NCBI GenBank assembly: GCA_013299045.1
Contig: JAAFJX010000008.1
Location: forward strand, 91,280-155,279
Origin: Cytophagales bacterium
GTDB lineage: Bacteria; Bacteroidota; Bacteroidia; Cytophagales; Bernardetiaceae
Length of the DNA stretch: 64,000 nt
Direction of reading: 5' to 3'
A program made the position numbers and the translations under genes. The notes under the pieces are model-generated. The model had not been told where the DNA came from. It saw only the letters and a list, made by a program, of their open reading frames with translations, and did no database searches. Of this stretch, positions 27,473 to 36,929 are shown in pieces (within the stretch, counting starts at the first letter, position 1; each line of letters opens with the position of its first letter).

Positions 27473-27712
27473 GGTTGTTTTGACATTTAGCATCTTAATC
27501 ATTACACAGAAGTATCATTGAGGCGGTTTGTCCATTGCACTTTGATAGTTGGTTTTTCAATGATGCTATCATAAAAAGCAAGGCAATCTCTGAATCTAAT
27601 AGTTTTCAGATGAACAAAAATATGGAATATGAGTCAGAACGCAAAACTATACTATTAATAATCAAAAATTTAATAAAAAAACGCTATGACATAACAAACT
27701 GTGCTCTTACCT

Positions 27713-27742
27713 TTTGCATTGCGCAAAAAACTATTAAATTTG
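27713..27742 (+). promoter_or_regulatory. Promoter of the glycosyltransferase gene
   Basis: TTTG (27713-27716), an 18-base spacer and TAAATTTG (27735-27742) match the Bacteroidota consensus. Transcription would start about 15 bases before ATG 27765, which supports that start. Confidence 0.65.
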
Positions 27743-27764
27743 CGTGTTGGAAATCAATGACGGC

Positions 27765-28637
27765 ATGAAAATCAGTGGTTTTACTTTTGTCCGTAATGCC
27801 CTCAAGTTGGACTATCCTATTCTTGAGGCCATTCATTCAGTTTTGCCAATATGCAACGAGTTCATTGTGAGTGTGGGTAACTCGGAAGATGGAACTTTAG
27901 AGTTGATTCAGGCTATCAATGACCCTAAAATTAAAATTGTTGAAACCGTTTGGGACGATAGTCTCCGTACAGGAGGGCGTGTTTTGGCTTTAGAAACCGA
28001 TAAGGCTATGAGTGCTATTGCCAAAGACTCCGACTGGGCTGTTTATGTTCAGGCTGATGAAGTTCTGCATGAGCAATACCTCCCTGTTCTTAAAAATGCT
28101 ATGCAGCAACATTTTGATAATAAGCATATTGAAGGATTATTATTGAACTATAAGCATTTTTATGGTACTTATGACTACTTAGGCGACTCCCGACGGTGGT
28201 ATAGGCAAGAGGTGCGTGTGGTGCGCCCTCATCTGGGCATACGCTCCTACAAAGACGCGCAGGGTTTCCGGCTCAACGACCGTAAATTGCGTGTAGCGCA
28301 TAGCCAGGCTACTATGTTTCATTATGGCTGGGTGAAGCACCCCAAACAACAGCAAGAAAAGCTCCGCGAAGCAAATAGGTATTGGCACAGCGACGAGTGG
28401 ATTGACACACAGTTTAAAGCAGAAGATGTTTTTAATTACGAGGATTTTGACGCACTAGCACGTTTTGAGGGCACACACCCCAGCGTCATGACGGCGCGTA
28501 TAGCCAAAGCAAATTGGAAGGTAGATATAAAGCTCAACGTCAAACGACTTTCCGTCAAAGAACGTGTTTTGAGGTTTTTGGAAAAACTGATAGGGTATCG
28601 CCTTTTTGAATATAAAAACTTTAAATTGATTAAATAA
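27765..28637 (+). CDS. Family 2 (GT-A fold) glycosyltransferase
   Basis: This protein of about 290 residues begins ISGFTFVRNALKLDYP. This is a truncated GT2 nucleotide-binding start, with FIVSVGNSEDGTLELI as the Rossmann strand pair and VYVQADEVLHEQ in place of the DxD motif (xADEV). The rest (residues 120-290) contains RVVRPHLGIRSYKDAQGFR and a basic C-terminus. Such enzymes move sugars from nucleotide donors onto lipids, glycans or proteins at the cytoplasmic face. The acceptor is unknown, and no polysaccharide operon surrounds it. The frame opens upstream at 27744, but the promoter position favours ATG 27765. Confidence 0.85.
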   Translation: MKISGFTFVRNALKLDYPILEAIHSVLPICNEFIVSVGNSEDGTLELIQAINDPKIKIVETVWDDSLRTGGRVLALETDKAMSAIAKDSDWAVYVQADEVLHEQYLPVLKNAMQQHFDNKHIEGLLLNYKHFYGTYDYLGDSRRWYRQEVRVVRPHLGIRSYKDAQGFRLNDRKLRVAHSQATMFHYGWVKHPKQQQEKLREANRYWHSDEWIDTQFKAEDVFNYEDFDALARFEGTHPSVMTARIAKANWKVDIKLNVKRLSVKERVLRFLEKLIGYRLFEYKNFKLIK

Positions 28638-28748
28638 TGCAGCTAGTGCGCCTATCTAAAAACTTTTTAGTCATAAAACAGTTATTCAAAAGCAGGTTCT
28701 ACGACAATTAGCCTACGCTCAATTCTTTTAAGCCCAACTCTTGTAGTA

Positions 28749-30158
28749 ATGCTAAACATTTCGCCTAATAAAATATTTATTGCCGAAGATTCTGAGAGTT
28801 TATATGTTTTTAAATTACTAAGAACCCCTCCCTCTGGCCGTAAAGTAGCTAAATGGATGCTTGGAATTATTCTTTTGTTTGTTCTGGCTATGTTTTTGCC
28901 CTGGCAACAAAGCATAAAGGGCTATGGCGCACTTTCCGCTCTTACACCCGAAGACCGTCCGCAAAAAGTTTACCCTGTTGTTCCTGGCCAAATCGTTGAA
29001 TGGTATGTAGAAGAAGGTCAGCAAGTTAAGAAAGGCGACCCGCTCGTCAAACTCTCGGAAGTTAAAGACTATTTCTTTGACCCCCAGTTACTAACGCGGC
29101 TTAATGAGCAATATACTGCCCAAACAGATGGCATAAAGGATTTGGGCAGCAAAGCTAACGCACTTGGCAGACAGGCCGACGCACTCAGCGAAGGTATGCG
29201 CCTTAGCATCATGCAAGCAGAGAACAAAGTTAAGCAGTTGGCCTTCAAAGTCTTGATTGATAGCGCCGACCTAGAAGCCGCCAAAGTAGCGCAGCAGAAT
29301 GCCGCCATGCAATATGAACGAGAAAAAGAGCTTTTTACTAAAGGACTGACCCCCAAAATTGAGCTTGAAAACAAAACGCTCAAATCCCAAGAAACCTCTG
29401 CCAAACTTAATTCTGCTGAAAACAAACTGGCAACTACCAAAAATGAATATATCAATACTTTGCTTGACATTAGTGCCAAAAAAGCCGAGTATTTGGATAA
29501 AATTGCAAAGTCAGAATCAGAACTCGGTTCTACGAGAGCTTACATCAATGAAAATAAAACAAAAGCCTACAAAATGCAGACAGAAATTGCTAATTTGGAG
29601 GCCAGACAAGACTTTTATGTCATTAGAGCACCCCAAGACGGCATAGTGGTCAGGTCTATGAAAGCGGGCTTAGGCGAAGTCATCAAGGAGGGTGAGGTAC
29701 TCTTGACGGTCATGCCTACCAATCCGCGCCTAGCTGTTGAACTTTATGTACAAGCCATTGATTTGCCTTTACTTCAAAAGGGAACGCCTGTCCGTTTGCA
29801 GTTTGACGGCTGGCCTGCTTTGGTGTTTTCGGGCTGGTCTGGTGCATCTTTGGGCACTTTTGCTGGCCGAATTGAGGTTATTGATAGAGTTAATAGCTAT
29901 GAAAACAAGTACCGCGTATTGGTGGTGGAAGACAAACACACCGAAACTGATGTAAGCTGGCCAAAACAACTTCGCATTGGTTCGGGGGTGTATGGCTGGG
30001 CTATGCTGAATGAGGTTTCGGTTTGGTTTGAGCTTTGGCGACAACTCAACGCCTTTCCGCCGCTTATGGAAAATTTAGGTCTTGACAAAGAGGGCAACAA
30101 AAAATATGGGGATTCTAACAAAGATGCGAACGAAAGCAAAAAATCAAAAAAAGAGTAA
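28749..30158 (+). CDS. HlyD-family membrane fusion (periplasmic adaptor) protein
   Basis: This 469-residue protein has one N-terminal transmembrane segment (about 35-52). A biotinyl-lipoyl half-motif follows (PVVPGQIVEWYVEEGQQVKKGDPLVKL, about 78-105), then long coiled coils (about 115-285), the second lipoyl half (FYVIRAPQDGIVVRS) and a beta-barrel domain. Such adaptors join an inner-membrane transporter to a TolC channel in type I secretion or efflux. The TolC-type partner overlaps its 3' end, but no ABC or RND pump gene is adjacent, so the energising component must be encoded elsewhere. The start at ATG 28749 fits the topology. Confidence 0.9.
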   Translation: MLNISPNKIFIAEDSESLYVFKLLRTPPSGRKVAKWMLGIILLFVLAMFLPWQQSIKGYGALSALTPEDRPQKVYPVVPGQIVEWYVEEGQQVKKGDPLVKLSEVKDYFFDPQLLTRLNEQYTAQTDGIKDLGSKANALGRQADALSEGMRLSIMQAENKVKQLAFKVLIDSADLEAAKVAQQNAAMQYEREKELFTKGLTPKIELENKTLKSQETSAKLNSAENKLATTKNEYINTLLDISAKKAEYLDKIAKSESELGSTRAYINENKTKAYKMQTEIANLEARQDFYVIRAPQDGIVVRSMKAGLGEVIKEGEVLLTVMPTNPRLAVELYVQAIDLPLLQKGTPVRLQFDGWPALVFSGWSGASLGTFAGRIEVIDRVNSYENKYRVLVVEDKHTETDVSWPKQLRIGSGVYGWAMLNEVSVWFELWRQLNAFPPLMENLGLDKEGNKKYGDSNKDANESKKSKKE

Positions 30159-31557
30159 ATCTGTATTTTTGTTTGGTAAGTTAAAATGCAGCCTTGTTAT
30201 TGTTTTGGGGCTTCTGTGGGTACAGTCAGCTTGTGCACAAGATACGCTCACACTCAAGCAAGTACTGGGGCAGGTGCTGAGCAGCCACCCAGTAGCCAAG
30301 CAAGCCAGTTTGATTCCTGAACTTGCCGAAACGGATTTAAGGCTAGCACGTGGCGCATTTGACCCCAAAATTTCGGCAAGCCTGAACGAAAAAAACTTCA
30401 AGGATAAACAGTATTATAGGCACTGGGACACCGAGATAAAAGTGCCAACACGTGCTGGTCTAGACCTCAAAGCGGGGCACGAGGACAACATGGGCGCATT
30501 CATTGACGAGGACGAGCGCCTGCCTGAGGGTGGTCTTTTTTATGTTGGTATCAGTATTCCGCTCCTCAAAAATCTGGTGTTTGACGAAAGGCGCGCCGAG
30601 CTTCAAGAAGCTAAAGTTTTTGTGCAACTCTCACTTGCAGAGCAACGTAAGGCTCTTAATAAACTCTTTTTTGAAGCCTCCAAAGCCTATTGGTACTGGT
30701 GGGCAACGCATGAAAAACTACTCATCAATCAAAAAGGGCTTCAGGTAGCACAAGACCGCTTCACTTACGTCAAGGGCGCACACTTTTTAGGCAAATATGC
30801 CGCTATAGACACCACCGAAGCCGAAATGGAACTTCAGCGCCGCCGTGTAGAGTTGGCTTACAGCCAGTTAGAATACAATCAGGCCAAATTGGAACTTTCA
30901 AGGCATATTTGGGATAGTAACGGCGAACCTCTTATGCTTACCGACAAATTAAAACCATCGCCTGAAGGGATTGAGTTGCAGCTAATTAGTATTGAGCCAC
31001 TTTTGGAATTTGCTCTGACCCAGCACCCCGAGATTCAGAAGGCTACGCTCAAGCAAGATGCTTTAGAGATTCAAAGACGCTTATACCGTTGGTCTTTGCT
31101 TCCCCAATTTGATGTTGAATACAAGCCGCTTTTAGCTGGCGGAGGCCAGAACAGCCTCATGCTAACCGAAAATTACAAATGGGGTTTTACTTTTGCCGCA
31201 CCAATTTTTATGCGTAAGGAGCGTGCCAAACTGGCTGCTAACAGAATCAAAATAGTACAACAAAGCGCTGAAGTAGATTTTATAACGCGACACACACAGG
31301 TACTCCTCCGACAGTCTTACGCAGCTTTTGAGCAATATGCGCAAATTCTGAATGCGCAAACTATCAACACTCAGAACGCCTTGCAACTGCGCGATGCAGA
31401 ACAAATGCGCTTTGAGTTGGGAAGCAGCAATGTTTTTTTTATCAACTACCGCGACCGTTACTATCTTGATAATTTATTGAAACTCACAGAGCTAAAAGCC
31501 AAATATGCCATAGCCAAGGCTGAAGTTTATTGGGCTAGCGGGCAGGTGCAACCTTAA
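30124..31557 (+). CDS. TolC-family outer-membrane efflux protein
   Basis: This protein of about 477 residues has a signal peptide (VIVLGLLWVQSACAQ) followed by two repeats of long alpha-helical hairpins and short beta-strands: DTLTLKQVLGQVLSSHPVAKQASL, EAKVFVQLSLAEQRKALNKLF and the later LLEFALTQHPEIQKATLKQDALEIQRR. This is the OEP/TolC architecture of a trimeric channel-tunnel. Its 5' end overlaps the HlyD-like gene by about 35 bases, so translation is coupled. ATG 30106 and TTG 30082 are alternative starts. The substrate is unknown. Confidence 0.92.
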   Translation: MRTKAKNQKKSKSVFLFGKLKCSLVIVLGLLWVQSACAQDTLTLKQVLGQVLSSHPVAKQASLIPELAETDLRLARGAFDPKISASLNEKNFKDKQYYRHWDTEIKVPTRAGLDLKAGHEDNMGAFIDEDERLPEGGLFYVGISIPLLKNLVFDERRAELQEAKVFVQLSLAEQRKALNKLFFEASKAYWYWWATHEKLLINQKGLQVAQDRFTYVKGAHFLGKYAAIDTTEAEMELQRRRVELAYSQLEYNQAKLELSRHIWDSNGEPLMLTDKLKPSPEGIELQLISIEPLLEFALTQHPEIQKATLKQDALEIQRRLYRWSLLPQFDVEYKPLLAGGGQNSLMLTENYKWGFTFAAPIFMRKERAKLAANRIKIVQQSAEVDFITRHTQVLLRQSYAAFEQYAQILNAQTINTQNALQLRDAEQMRFELGSSNVFFINYRDRYYLDNLLKLTELKAKYAIAKAEVYWASGQVQP

Positions 31558-31583
31558 AAGAAATTAGTGGCAAGTTTAAAGTT

Positions 31584-32783
31584 TTATCTTAACTGCTCCA
31601 TAACTCTTTCGGTAATGTCCAAACCTATAGACAGTGCGGAGGTGGCAGCTGGTGAAGGCGCATTGCAGACATTGATAACACCCGCGCGCTCCAGGATAGC
31701 AAAGTCGTCTAGAAGGCCACCCCTGTCGTCGCAGGCTTGGGCGCGTACACCAGCACCGCCGTCCATGAGGTCGTCTTTTTGAATCTCAGGAATGAGCGCT
31801 TGCAGGGCTTTGGTAAAGGCAGACTTTGAATAAGAACGGTAAAGCTCACCCAAACCTGTTTCCCAGTAGCGTGAGGCCACTTTCTGAAAGCCTCGCCATG
31901 TAAGCGTCTCCCAGAGTTCAGCCAAATGTACATCTTTCTTGCGGTAGCCTTCACGCTTGTAAGCAAGCACCGCATTAGGGCCTGCCTCTACACCACCCCT
32001 AGCCATACGTGTAAAATGAACGCCCAAAAACGGAAAGTCTGGATTAGGTACAGGATAAATAAGATTCTTGACCAAATATTCCTTTTCTGGCTTCAATTTA
32101 TAGTATTCGCCACGAAAGGGGACTATACGAAGCGGGAGTTTAGGAACAGTCAGGGCTGCAATTTTATCGGAATAAAGACCCGCGCAATTCACTACCAAAC
32201 GGCCTCTATAAGCGGCATCTGCTGTATAAACATCAGCTCCGTGATGCACAAGTGTAATATCAGTTACTTTTTTGTTAAACAAAACCTGCCCGCCTTGCCG
32301 TTGTATAGAGCCTAGCAAAGCCTCGCTCACCAAACCGTAGTCCACAATGCCTGTTTGCGGAACAAAGATGCCTGCCAGCCCTTGAACATAAGGTTCATAG
32401 TGTTTAAGTTCTTCGGCAGCCAATCGTTTAAGCCCATTCAAACCATTGGCCTGCCCACGGACAAAAAGTGTGTTCAAAAGAGGGAGTTCGGCTTCCTGCG
32501 TCGCAACAATAATTTTGCCGCACAGTTCAAAAGGGACTTGCTCATCGTAACAAAATTTGAGGAGCATATCATAGCCGCGAATACAGTTAAGTGCCTTTAA
32601 ACTGCCTGTTTTGTAGTAGATTCCTGAGTGAATAACACCGCTATTGTTACGGGTTTGGTGCATGGCCACTTGGCTCTCCTTTTCTAAAAGCAGCAGGCGC
32701 AAATGAGGTTTTTTGTTCAGTAAATTGTGGGCAGTGGCTAAACCAACTATGCCACCACCTACGATAATTACATCAAAATTCAT
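31584..32783 (-). CDS. lhgO: L-2-hydroxyglutarate oxidase/dehydrogenase
   Basis: This flavoenzyme oxidises L-2-hydroxyglutarate, a by-product of 2-oxoglutarate metabolism, feeding electrons to quinone or oxygen. The 399 residues start with an FAD-binding VIIVGGGIVGLATAHNLL (4-21) and show the family-specific NNSGVIHSGIYYKTGSLKA, VVNCAGLYSDKIA, IVPFRGEYYKLKPE and NPDFPFLGVHFTR. The closing NVCNAPSPAATSALSIG holds the second FAD contact. The length agrees with bacterial LhgO. It lies 37 bases downstream of plsC on the same strand, so a two-gene transcript is likely. Confidence 0.95.
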   Translation of the reverse strand: MNFDVIIVGGGIVGLATAHNLLNKKPHLRLLLLEKESQVAMHQTRNNSGVIHSGIYYKTGSLKALNCIRGYDMLLKFCYDEQVPFELCGKIIVATQEAELPLLNTLFVRGQANGLNGLKRLAAEELKHYEPYVQGLAGIFVPQTGIVDYGLVSEALLGSIQRQGGQVLFNKKVTDITLVHHGADVYTADAAYRGRLVVNCAGLYSDKIAALTVPKLPLRIVPFRGEYYKLKPEKEYLVKNLIYPVPNPDFPFLGVHFTRMARGGVEAGPNAVLAYKREGYRKKDVHLAELWETLTWRGFQKVASRYWETGLGELYRSYSKSAFTKALQALIPEIQKDDLMDGGAGVRAQACDDRGGLLDDFAILERAGVINVCNAPSPAATSALSIGLDITERVMEQLR

Positions 32784-32820
32784 GGATTAGACAACGTTTT
32801 TTAAGATTCTTAGCAAACTC

Positions 32821-33723
32821 TCAGATGGCCTCGCCGTCGTTTTGGGCATCATTTTCAGCCTCTTGCGCAGCTTCGGGCATAATATACTGCCTAATGACAT
32901 TGTGAATTTCTTCAATGCCAGCCTCTTCATCAAACTGAATTGGCTCAAAAAATTCAAGCGCCATTTTTACACCTGTTTTTTTGAGGAATATCCCTTTTTT
33001 ATCAAACGCATTTTTGAAGCCATGTATGCGTACTGGCACCACAAGCGGCGAATAACTTTTTATCAAGTGTGCTGCACCTTTGCGAATGGGAGCGCCTTCT
33101 TTGGTTGTGCCTTGCGGAAAAGTAATAACCCAGCCATCTTCAAGTGCTTTTTTTATCTTGGCGGGGGCTTTTATATCCGAGTTGCCTTGAACGTCCGTAC
33201 CGCCTTGCCGCCAGGAACGCCGCACTGTTATAGCCCCCGCATAAGAATAAAGTTTAGGAATAATTCCGCTCTTAACCATAGTCTCTTCGGCAGCTACGTA
33301 GTATGAATTGACACGTGGAAACAAGGTGTAAATAGGAATATCTATATTCTTAAACTTCATACGAACGCTCCCAAAAACATGGAACATTGCAATAACGTCT
33401 GCATAATAGGTTTGATGGTTGGATATAAACAGCACATTGTTGTTGGGAAGTTTTAATAAATGCTCTGCCCCTATTACTTGCATTCGGTTAAAGATATTGA
33501 ACTTATAGTAAGTAATAATCCCAAAAAAGCTCATTAAAGCTGATTTAAGAAACAAAAAGTTACCAAAAGGGTCTTTCTTGAAGAGCTTGATGCCAGTTTT
33601 GGGCAGTTTAATTTTTGTCATTTGATTCAAACGTTTTAAAAACGTATTACCAAAAAAGCCACCACTACCAAACTTAGGTGCTTTGAATTTAGGTACATTT
33701 CTAAAACGAAACGGGCTTTTCAT
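32821..33723 (-). CDS. plsC: PlsC-type 1-acylglycerol-3-phosphate acyltransferase
   Basis: This 300-residue, weakly membrane-associated enzyme of phospholipid synthesis adds the second acyl chain to lysophosphatidate. The catalytic motif reads SNHQTYYAD (101-109), so the His-Asp spacing is H-x5-D instead of the usual H-x4-D. Motif III is FPQGTTKEG (202-210), corresponding to FPEGTRS. A very basic N-terminal stretch (about residues 1-50) precedes a short hydrophobic segment (about 57-75). The family call is firm; the exact acceptor is not. It precedes lhgO and is followed upstream by the SRP RNA gene on the other strand. Confidence 0.88.
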   Translation of the reverse strand: MKSPFRFRNVPKFKAPKFGSGGFFGNTFLKRLNQMTKIKLPKTGIKLFKKDPFGNFLFLKSALMSFFGIITYYKFNIFNRMQVIGAEHLLKLPNNNVLFISNHQTYYADVIAMFHVFGSVRMKFKNIDIPIYTLFPRVNSYYVAAEETMVKSGIIPKLYSYAGAITVRRSWRQGGTDVQGNSDIKAPAKIKKALEDGWVITFPQGTTKEGAPIRKGAAHLIKSYSPLVVPVRIHGFKNAFDKKGIFLKKTGVKMALEFFEPIQFDEEAGIEEIHNVIRQYIMPEAAQEAENDAQNDGEAI

Positions 33724-33962
33724 GATTTTGTTATACTGCTGTTTGGTGCTTTGAATATAAAATTTCTTAACGCAAAGTTATTGAAAAATATTTGCAAAGA
33801 ATAGCTGTCTGAAAATATCATAAAGTTTTTTCAAGAGTCCACCAAAAATTTTATCCATTCCCAGCAGATACCGCCAACCAAAATGCTTTTATGTAGCATA
33901 AGATATAGGCAAAAGTAGATATGGGTAGGCCCCACCTCTGCAAAAAATATTTCAATAAATAG

Positions 33963-33993
33963 TTTGCATCTATTAAAACTTATACTACTTTTG
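33963..33993 (+). promoter_or_regulatory. Promoter of the SRP RNA gene
   Basis: TTTG (33963-33966), a 19-base spacer and TACTTTTG (33986-33993) match the Bacteroidota promoter closely. The RNA 5' stem begins about seven bases downstream. Confidence 0.8.
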
Positions 33994-33997
33994 CACC

Positions 33998-34086
33998 CGA
34001 TAAGTCGGTACAGCAGCTCCTGCTGAACTCCCCCAGGATTGGAAGATAGCAAGGGTAGGTGGTTGAGCGTTGGGACCGGCTTATTT
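33998..34086 (+). ncRNA. ffs: Signal recognition particle RNA (small bacterial type)
   Basis: This is the RNA core of SRP, which binds Ffh and the receptor FtsY. The apical helix 8 is unmistakable: CCCAGG, an ATT-GGAA-GAT tetraloop hairpin and AGCAAGGG, giving the CAGG...AGCA symmetric loop and the GGAA tetraloop that contact the Ffh M domain. The ends pair as ATAAGTCGGT (34000-34009) with ACCGGCTTAT (34075-34084), and TTTTTTT follows directly as a terminator. The size, about 90 bases, fits the short SRP RNA. A promoter lies just upstream. Open frames drawn across it on either strand are not genes. Confidence 0.93.
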
Positions 34087-34220
34087 TTTTGTTTATTTCC
34101 TTATGATTTTGATTGGATTTTTTGCTGTTTTTGAATCCGTAATTGCCTTTCCTATTTTTTCTATTATTTTTGAGGCCCAATACCCTTGTTCTGGATTCTT
34201 CCTACTTGCCTCAAAACGCC

Positions 34221-35945
34221 ATGCTGTCTTTCTTATACAAAATTTCTGTTCCTAAGCCTAATTTGCGCTATGTGCATTTTGACTTGCGCATCTCAGGCAT
34301 TGAAAGCCAAGAACTAGCTCTCCAACTGCCTTCTTGGCGGCCTGGGCGCTACACGCTTCAGCACTTTGCTAAAAAAATGCAGGTCTTTGAGGTGTCTGAT
34401 AACAAAGGTAATAATGTTCCTTTTTTGAAACAAACCAAGGATAAGTGGCTGATTTTGAATGGAGAAAATACCGAAATCACACTGCGTTATACATTCTACG
34501 CCAACCAATATGATGCGGGTGGCTGTTATGTCAGTGCAGACTTGCTGTATTTGAACCCAGTTTGCTGTTGTTTTTATGCCGAAAACCAGCTCAATGCTGC
34601 TTACACACTTTCTCTGGAGCTTCCACAAGACTTTGAGGTCAGTTGTGGTCTCGAGCAACCACAAAAGCACTTTCTGCTTGCCAAAGATTTCTATACCTTG
34701 GCAGATAGCCCTATAGTGGCCTCAAATCGCCTCCAACACGCTGTTTATGACGTTCCTAATTCTAATTGCAAATTCTGGATATGGATTTATGGCGACTGGC
34801 AGCCCAACTGGCAGCAGCTTCTGACCGATTTTAAAGCCTTTACGGAGGCACAAATCAGACTTTTTGGCGAAATTCCTTGCAAAACCTACCACTTTCAGTG
34901 CCTGATTAATTTTGAGTCTTATTACCATGCCGTTGAGCATCAAAACTCTACTGTGCTGATGCTCGGCCCTGACTGGCGAATGAATACGGACTACCATCGC
35001 TTACTGGCTGTGGCTTCGCACGAACTCTTCCATGTTTGGAACATTATTCATATCCGTCCCAAAGAAATGATGCCTTATGACTTTACAAAAGAAAATTACT
35101 TTCAAACAGGTTATGTGGCAGAAGGTATAACCACTTACTATGGCGATTTGATGCTTTTGCGAAGCCAAACATTTGATATTCTCGACTTTATGCGTGAGCA
35201 AATGAGTGTTTTGAAAGCGTATTTTGACGACTACGGCCGCTTGAATATGTCCGTAGCAGCCTCCTCGCACGACCTCTGGCTAGACGGCTACGAAGCGGGC
35301 ATTCCACGCCGAAAAACCTCCATCTACCACAAAGGCAACATTGCTGCTTTTATTTTAGATGTTACCATTCGCCGCTTTACCGAAAATGCACGCTCGCTAG
35401 ACGACGTAATGCTCATTCTTTGGGAGCGCTTTGGTAAAATGCAAAAAGGCTACACCCCCGAAGACTACCGCTACGTAGCTGAAGAAGTGGCTGGGGCTCG
35501 CTTAGAAAATTATTTTGCGTCTTTCATCAATGGCACAGCACGGGTGGACGAGGTGCTACAAGATGCTTACGCCTATCTTGGTATAGAGTTACGCATTGAG
35601 CCTAGCACGAATGTTTCAGAAAGGAATTTTGGCTTTCGTTGCGAGCAAAAGCAAGGGAGCTGTATAGTTACGCATATTGCGCCAGCCTCACCCGCGTTTG
35701 AAGTACTGGCAGAGCGAGACGAGATAGTGGCTGTTCATTCAAAGCGTCTTAACGGACATTTAAATGACTTTTTGTTAGATTCTGAAAACGCAGAAGTGAG
35801 TCTTTTTAGAGATAATCGCCTTTTAAACGTAACTTTGATAAAAGTGGACGGCGCAACCTTCTTCAATCGCTATTTATTGGACGTAGCCGAGGAGCTGCAA
35901 GAACATGAGCGTCATAATTTTGAACAATGGGCCTGGGTGGAATGA
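34221..35945 (+). CDS. M61-family metallopeptidase with PDZ domain
   Basis: This protein of about 574 residues has an N-terminal beta domain (LRYVHFDLRISGIESQEL...LPSWRPGRY), a gluzincin catalytic core with zinc-binding VASHELFHVWN (HELFH at 267-271) and downstream GYVAEGITTYYGDLM, whose glutamate is the third ligand. A C-terminal PDZ-like domain (about 480-560) follows. This is the glycyl aminopeptidase layout. No signal peptide is obvious at ATG 34221, so the location is probably cytoplasmic, although many relatives are exported. The frame opens at TTG 34143, which would add a hydrophobic but odd leader. The gene starts after the ffs terminator. Confidence 0.9.
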   Translation: MLSFLYKISVPKPNLRYVHFDLRISGIESQELALQLPSWRPGRYTLQHFAKKMQVFEVSDNKGNNVPFLKQTKDKWLILNGENTEITLRYTFYANQYDAGGCYVSADLLYLNPVCCCFYAENQLNAAYTLSLELPQDFEVSCGLEQPQKHFLLAKDFYTLADSPIVASNRLQHAVYDVPNSNCKFWIWIYGDWQPNWQQLLTDFKAFTEAQIRLFGEIPCKTYHFQCLINFESYYHAVEHQNSTVLMLGPDWRMNTDYHRLLAVASHELFHVWNIIHIRPKEMMPYDFTKENYFQTGYVAEGITTYYGDLMLLRSQTFDILDFMREQMSVLKAYFDDYGRLNMSVAASSHDLWLDGYEAGIPRRKTSIYHKGNIAAFILDVTIRRFTENARSLDDVMLILWERFGKMQKGYTPEDYRYVAEEVAGARLENYFASFINGTARVDEVLQDAYAYLGIELRIEPSTNVSERNFGFRCEQKQGSCIVTHIAPASPAFEVLAERDEIVAVHSKRLNGHLNDFLLDSENAEVSLFRDNRLLNVTLIKVDGATFFNRYLLDVAEELQEHERHNFEQWAWVE

Positions 35946-36005
35946 ACTAATTGTACAATTTAAAAAATTCCGACTTACTTAACAGCCCGCATTGATTTAT
36001 TGAAC

Positions 36006-36929
36006 ATGAAAAATTTTATTCGCCGCCTTTTGCGTTTGCTTTTTGATAGGCGTAAGTTAAGCGTAGTTAGCAAACAAGACCTGCTCAAAAACAAAATGCT
36101 TTTGGGCGCGCTCTTGGCCAAACAATTAAAAATATTGCCTATAAAGCGCTTTCAAGATGCAGAGTTTAGTGTTTTCTCGCAATGGGGCGATGATGGACTC
36201 ATTCAGTTATTAGTCAACGAGTTACAGAAGTGTCCTCAAACTTTTATTGAATTTGGTGTTGAAAATTACAGCGAAGCATCTACCCGATTTTTATTGGAGC
36301 ACAACAACTGGAGCGGTCTTATCATGGACGGGTCTATGGCGAACATTGCACACATACAACAGCAGCCTTTTTATTATCTTTATGACCTAACCGCCAAACA
36401 ATGCTTTATTACAGCCGAAAATATCAACTATGCTATACAAGAAAGCGGTTTCAAAGGTGAATTAGGTATTCTACACATAGACATTGATGGCAATGATTAC
36501 TGGATTTGGCAAAGTATAACCTGCATACAGCCATGGGTAGTGATTATGGAGTATAACAGTCTTTTTGGAGCAGAAAGAAGCATTAGCGTACCATATACGG
36601 CTGACTTTATGCGGACACGTGCGCATCATAGCAATCTTTTCTTTGGAGCTTCGCTGCCAGCTTTGTGCCATCTTGCTGAGCAAAAAAATTATGCTTTTGT
36701 GGGCTCAAATGCGCATGGCAATAATGCTTATTTTGTTAGAAAAGACGTGCTAACGCCGCTTTTGGAGAGTTTTGTTACCAATGCACAAGAAGGCTATGTG
36801 GCAGCAAAATTCCGCGAAGACCGCAACGCACAAGGCCAACTCACATACCGAAAGCCACAAGAAGCACTTGCTCAAATAAGAGGATTACACGTTGTGAACG
36901 TCCTAACAAATAAAATGGAGTTACTTTAA
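36006..36929 (+). CDS. SAM-methyltransferase-like protein of unknown substrate
   Basis: This protein of about 307 residues has a basic N-terminus. Its Rossmann-type core (about 85-165) has FIEFGVENYSEASTRFLLE (motif I-like), NWSGLIMDGS (strand 2 acidic residue) and LGILHIDIDGNDYWIWQ (strand 4), in the order expected for a class I methyltransferase. The rest, with VVIMEYNSLFG and SLPALCHLAEQKNYAFVGS, is conserved-looking but unrecognised. I infer the fold only from motif order; a pseudoenzyme is possible. The frame opens at TTG 36000, and ATG 36006 is preferred. It stands alone. Confidence 0.65.
   Translation: MKNFIRRLLRLLFDRRKLSVVSKQDLLKNKMLLGALLAKQLKILPIKRFQDAEFSVFSQWGDDGLIQLLVNELQKCPQTFIEFGVENYSEASTRFLLEHNNWSGLIMDGSMANIAHIQQQPFYYLYDLTAKQCFITAENINYAIQESGFKGELGILHIDIDGNDYWIWQSITCIQPWVVIMEYNSLFGAERSISVPYTADFMRTRAHHSNLFFGASLPALCHLAEQKNYAFVGSNAHGNNAYFVRKDVLTPLLESFVTNAQEGYVAAKFREDRNAQGQLTYRKPQEALAQIRGLHVVNVLTNKMELL

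Noticed and set aside
33831..34180. Two minus-strand ORFs of 66 and 73 residues
   Set aside because: They overlie the SRP RNA gene and its promoter and show no protein-family features.
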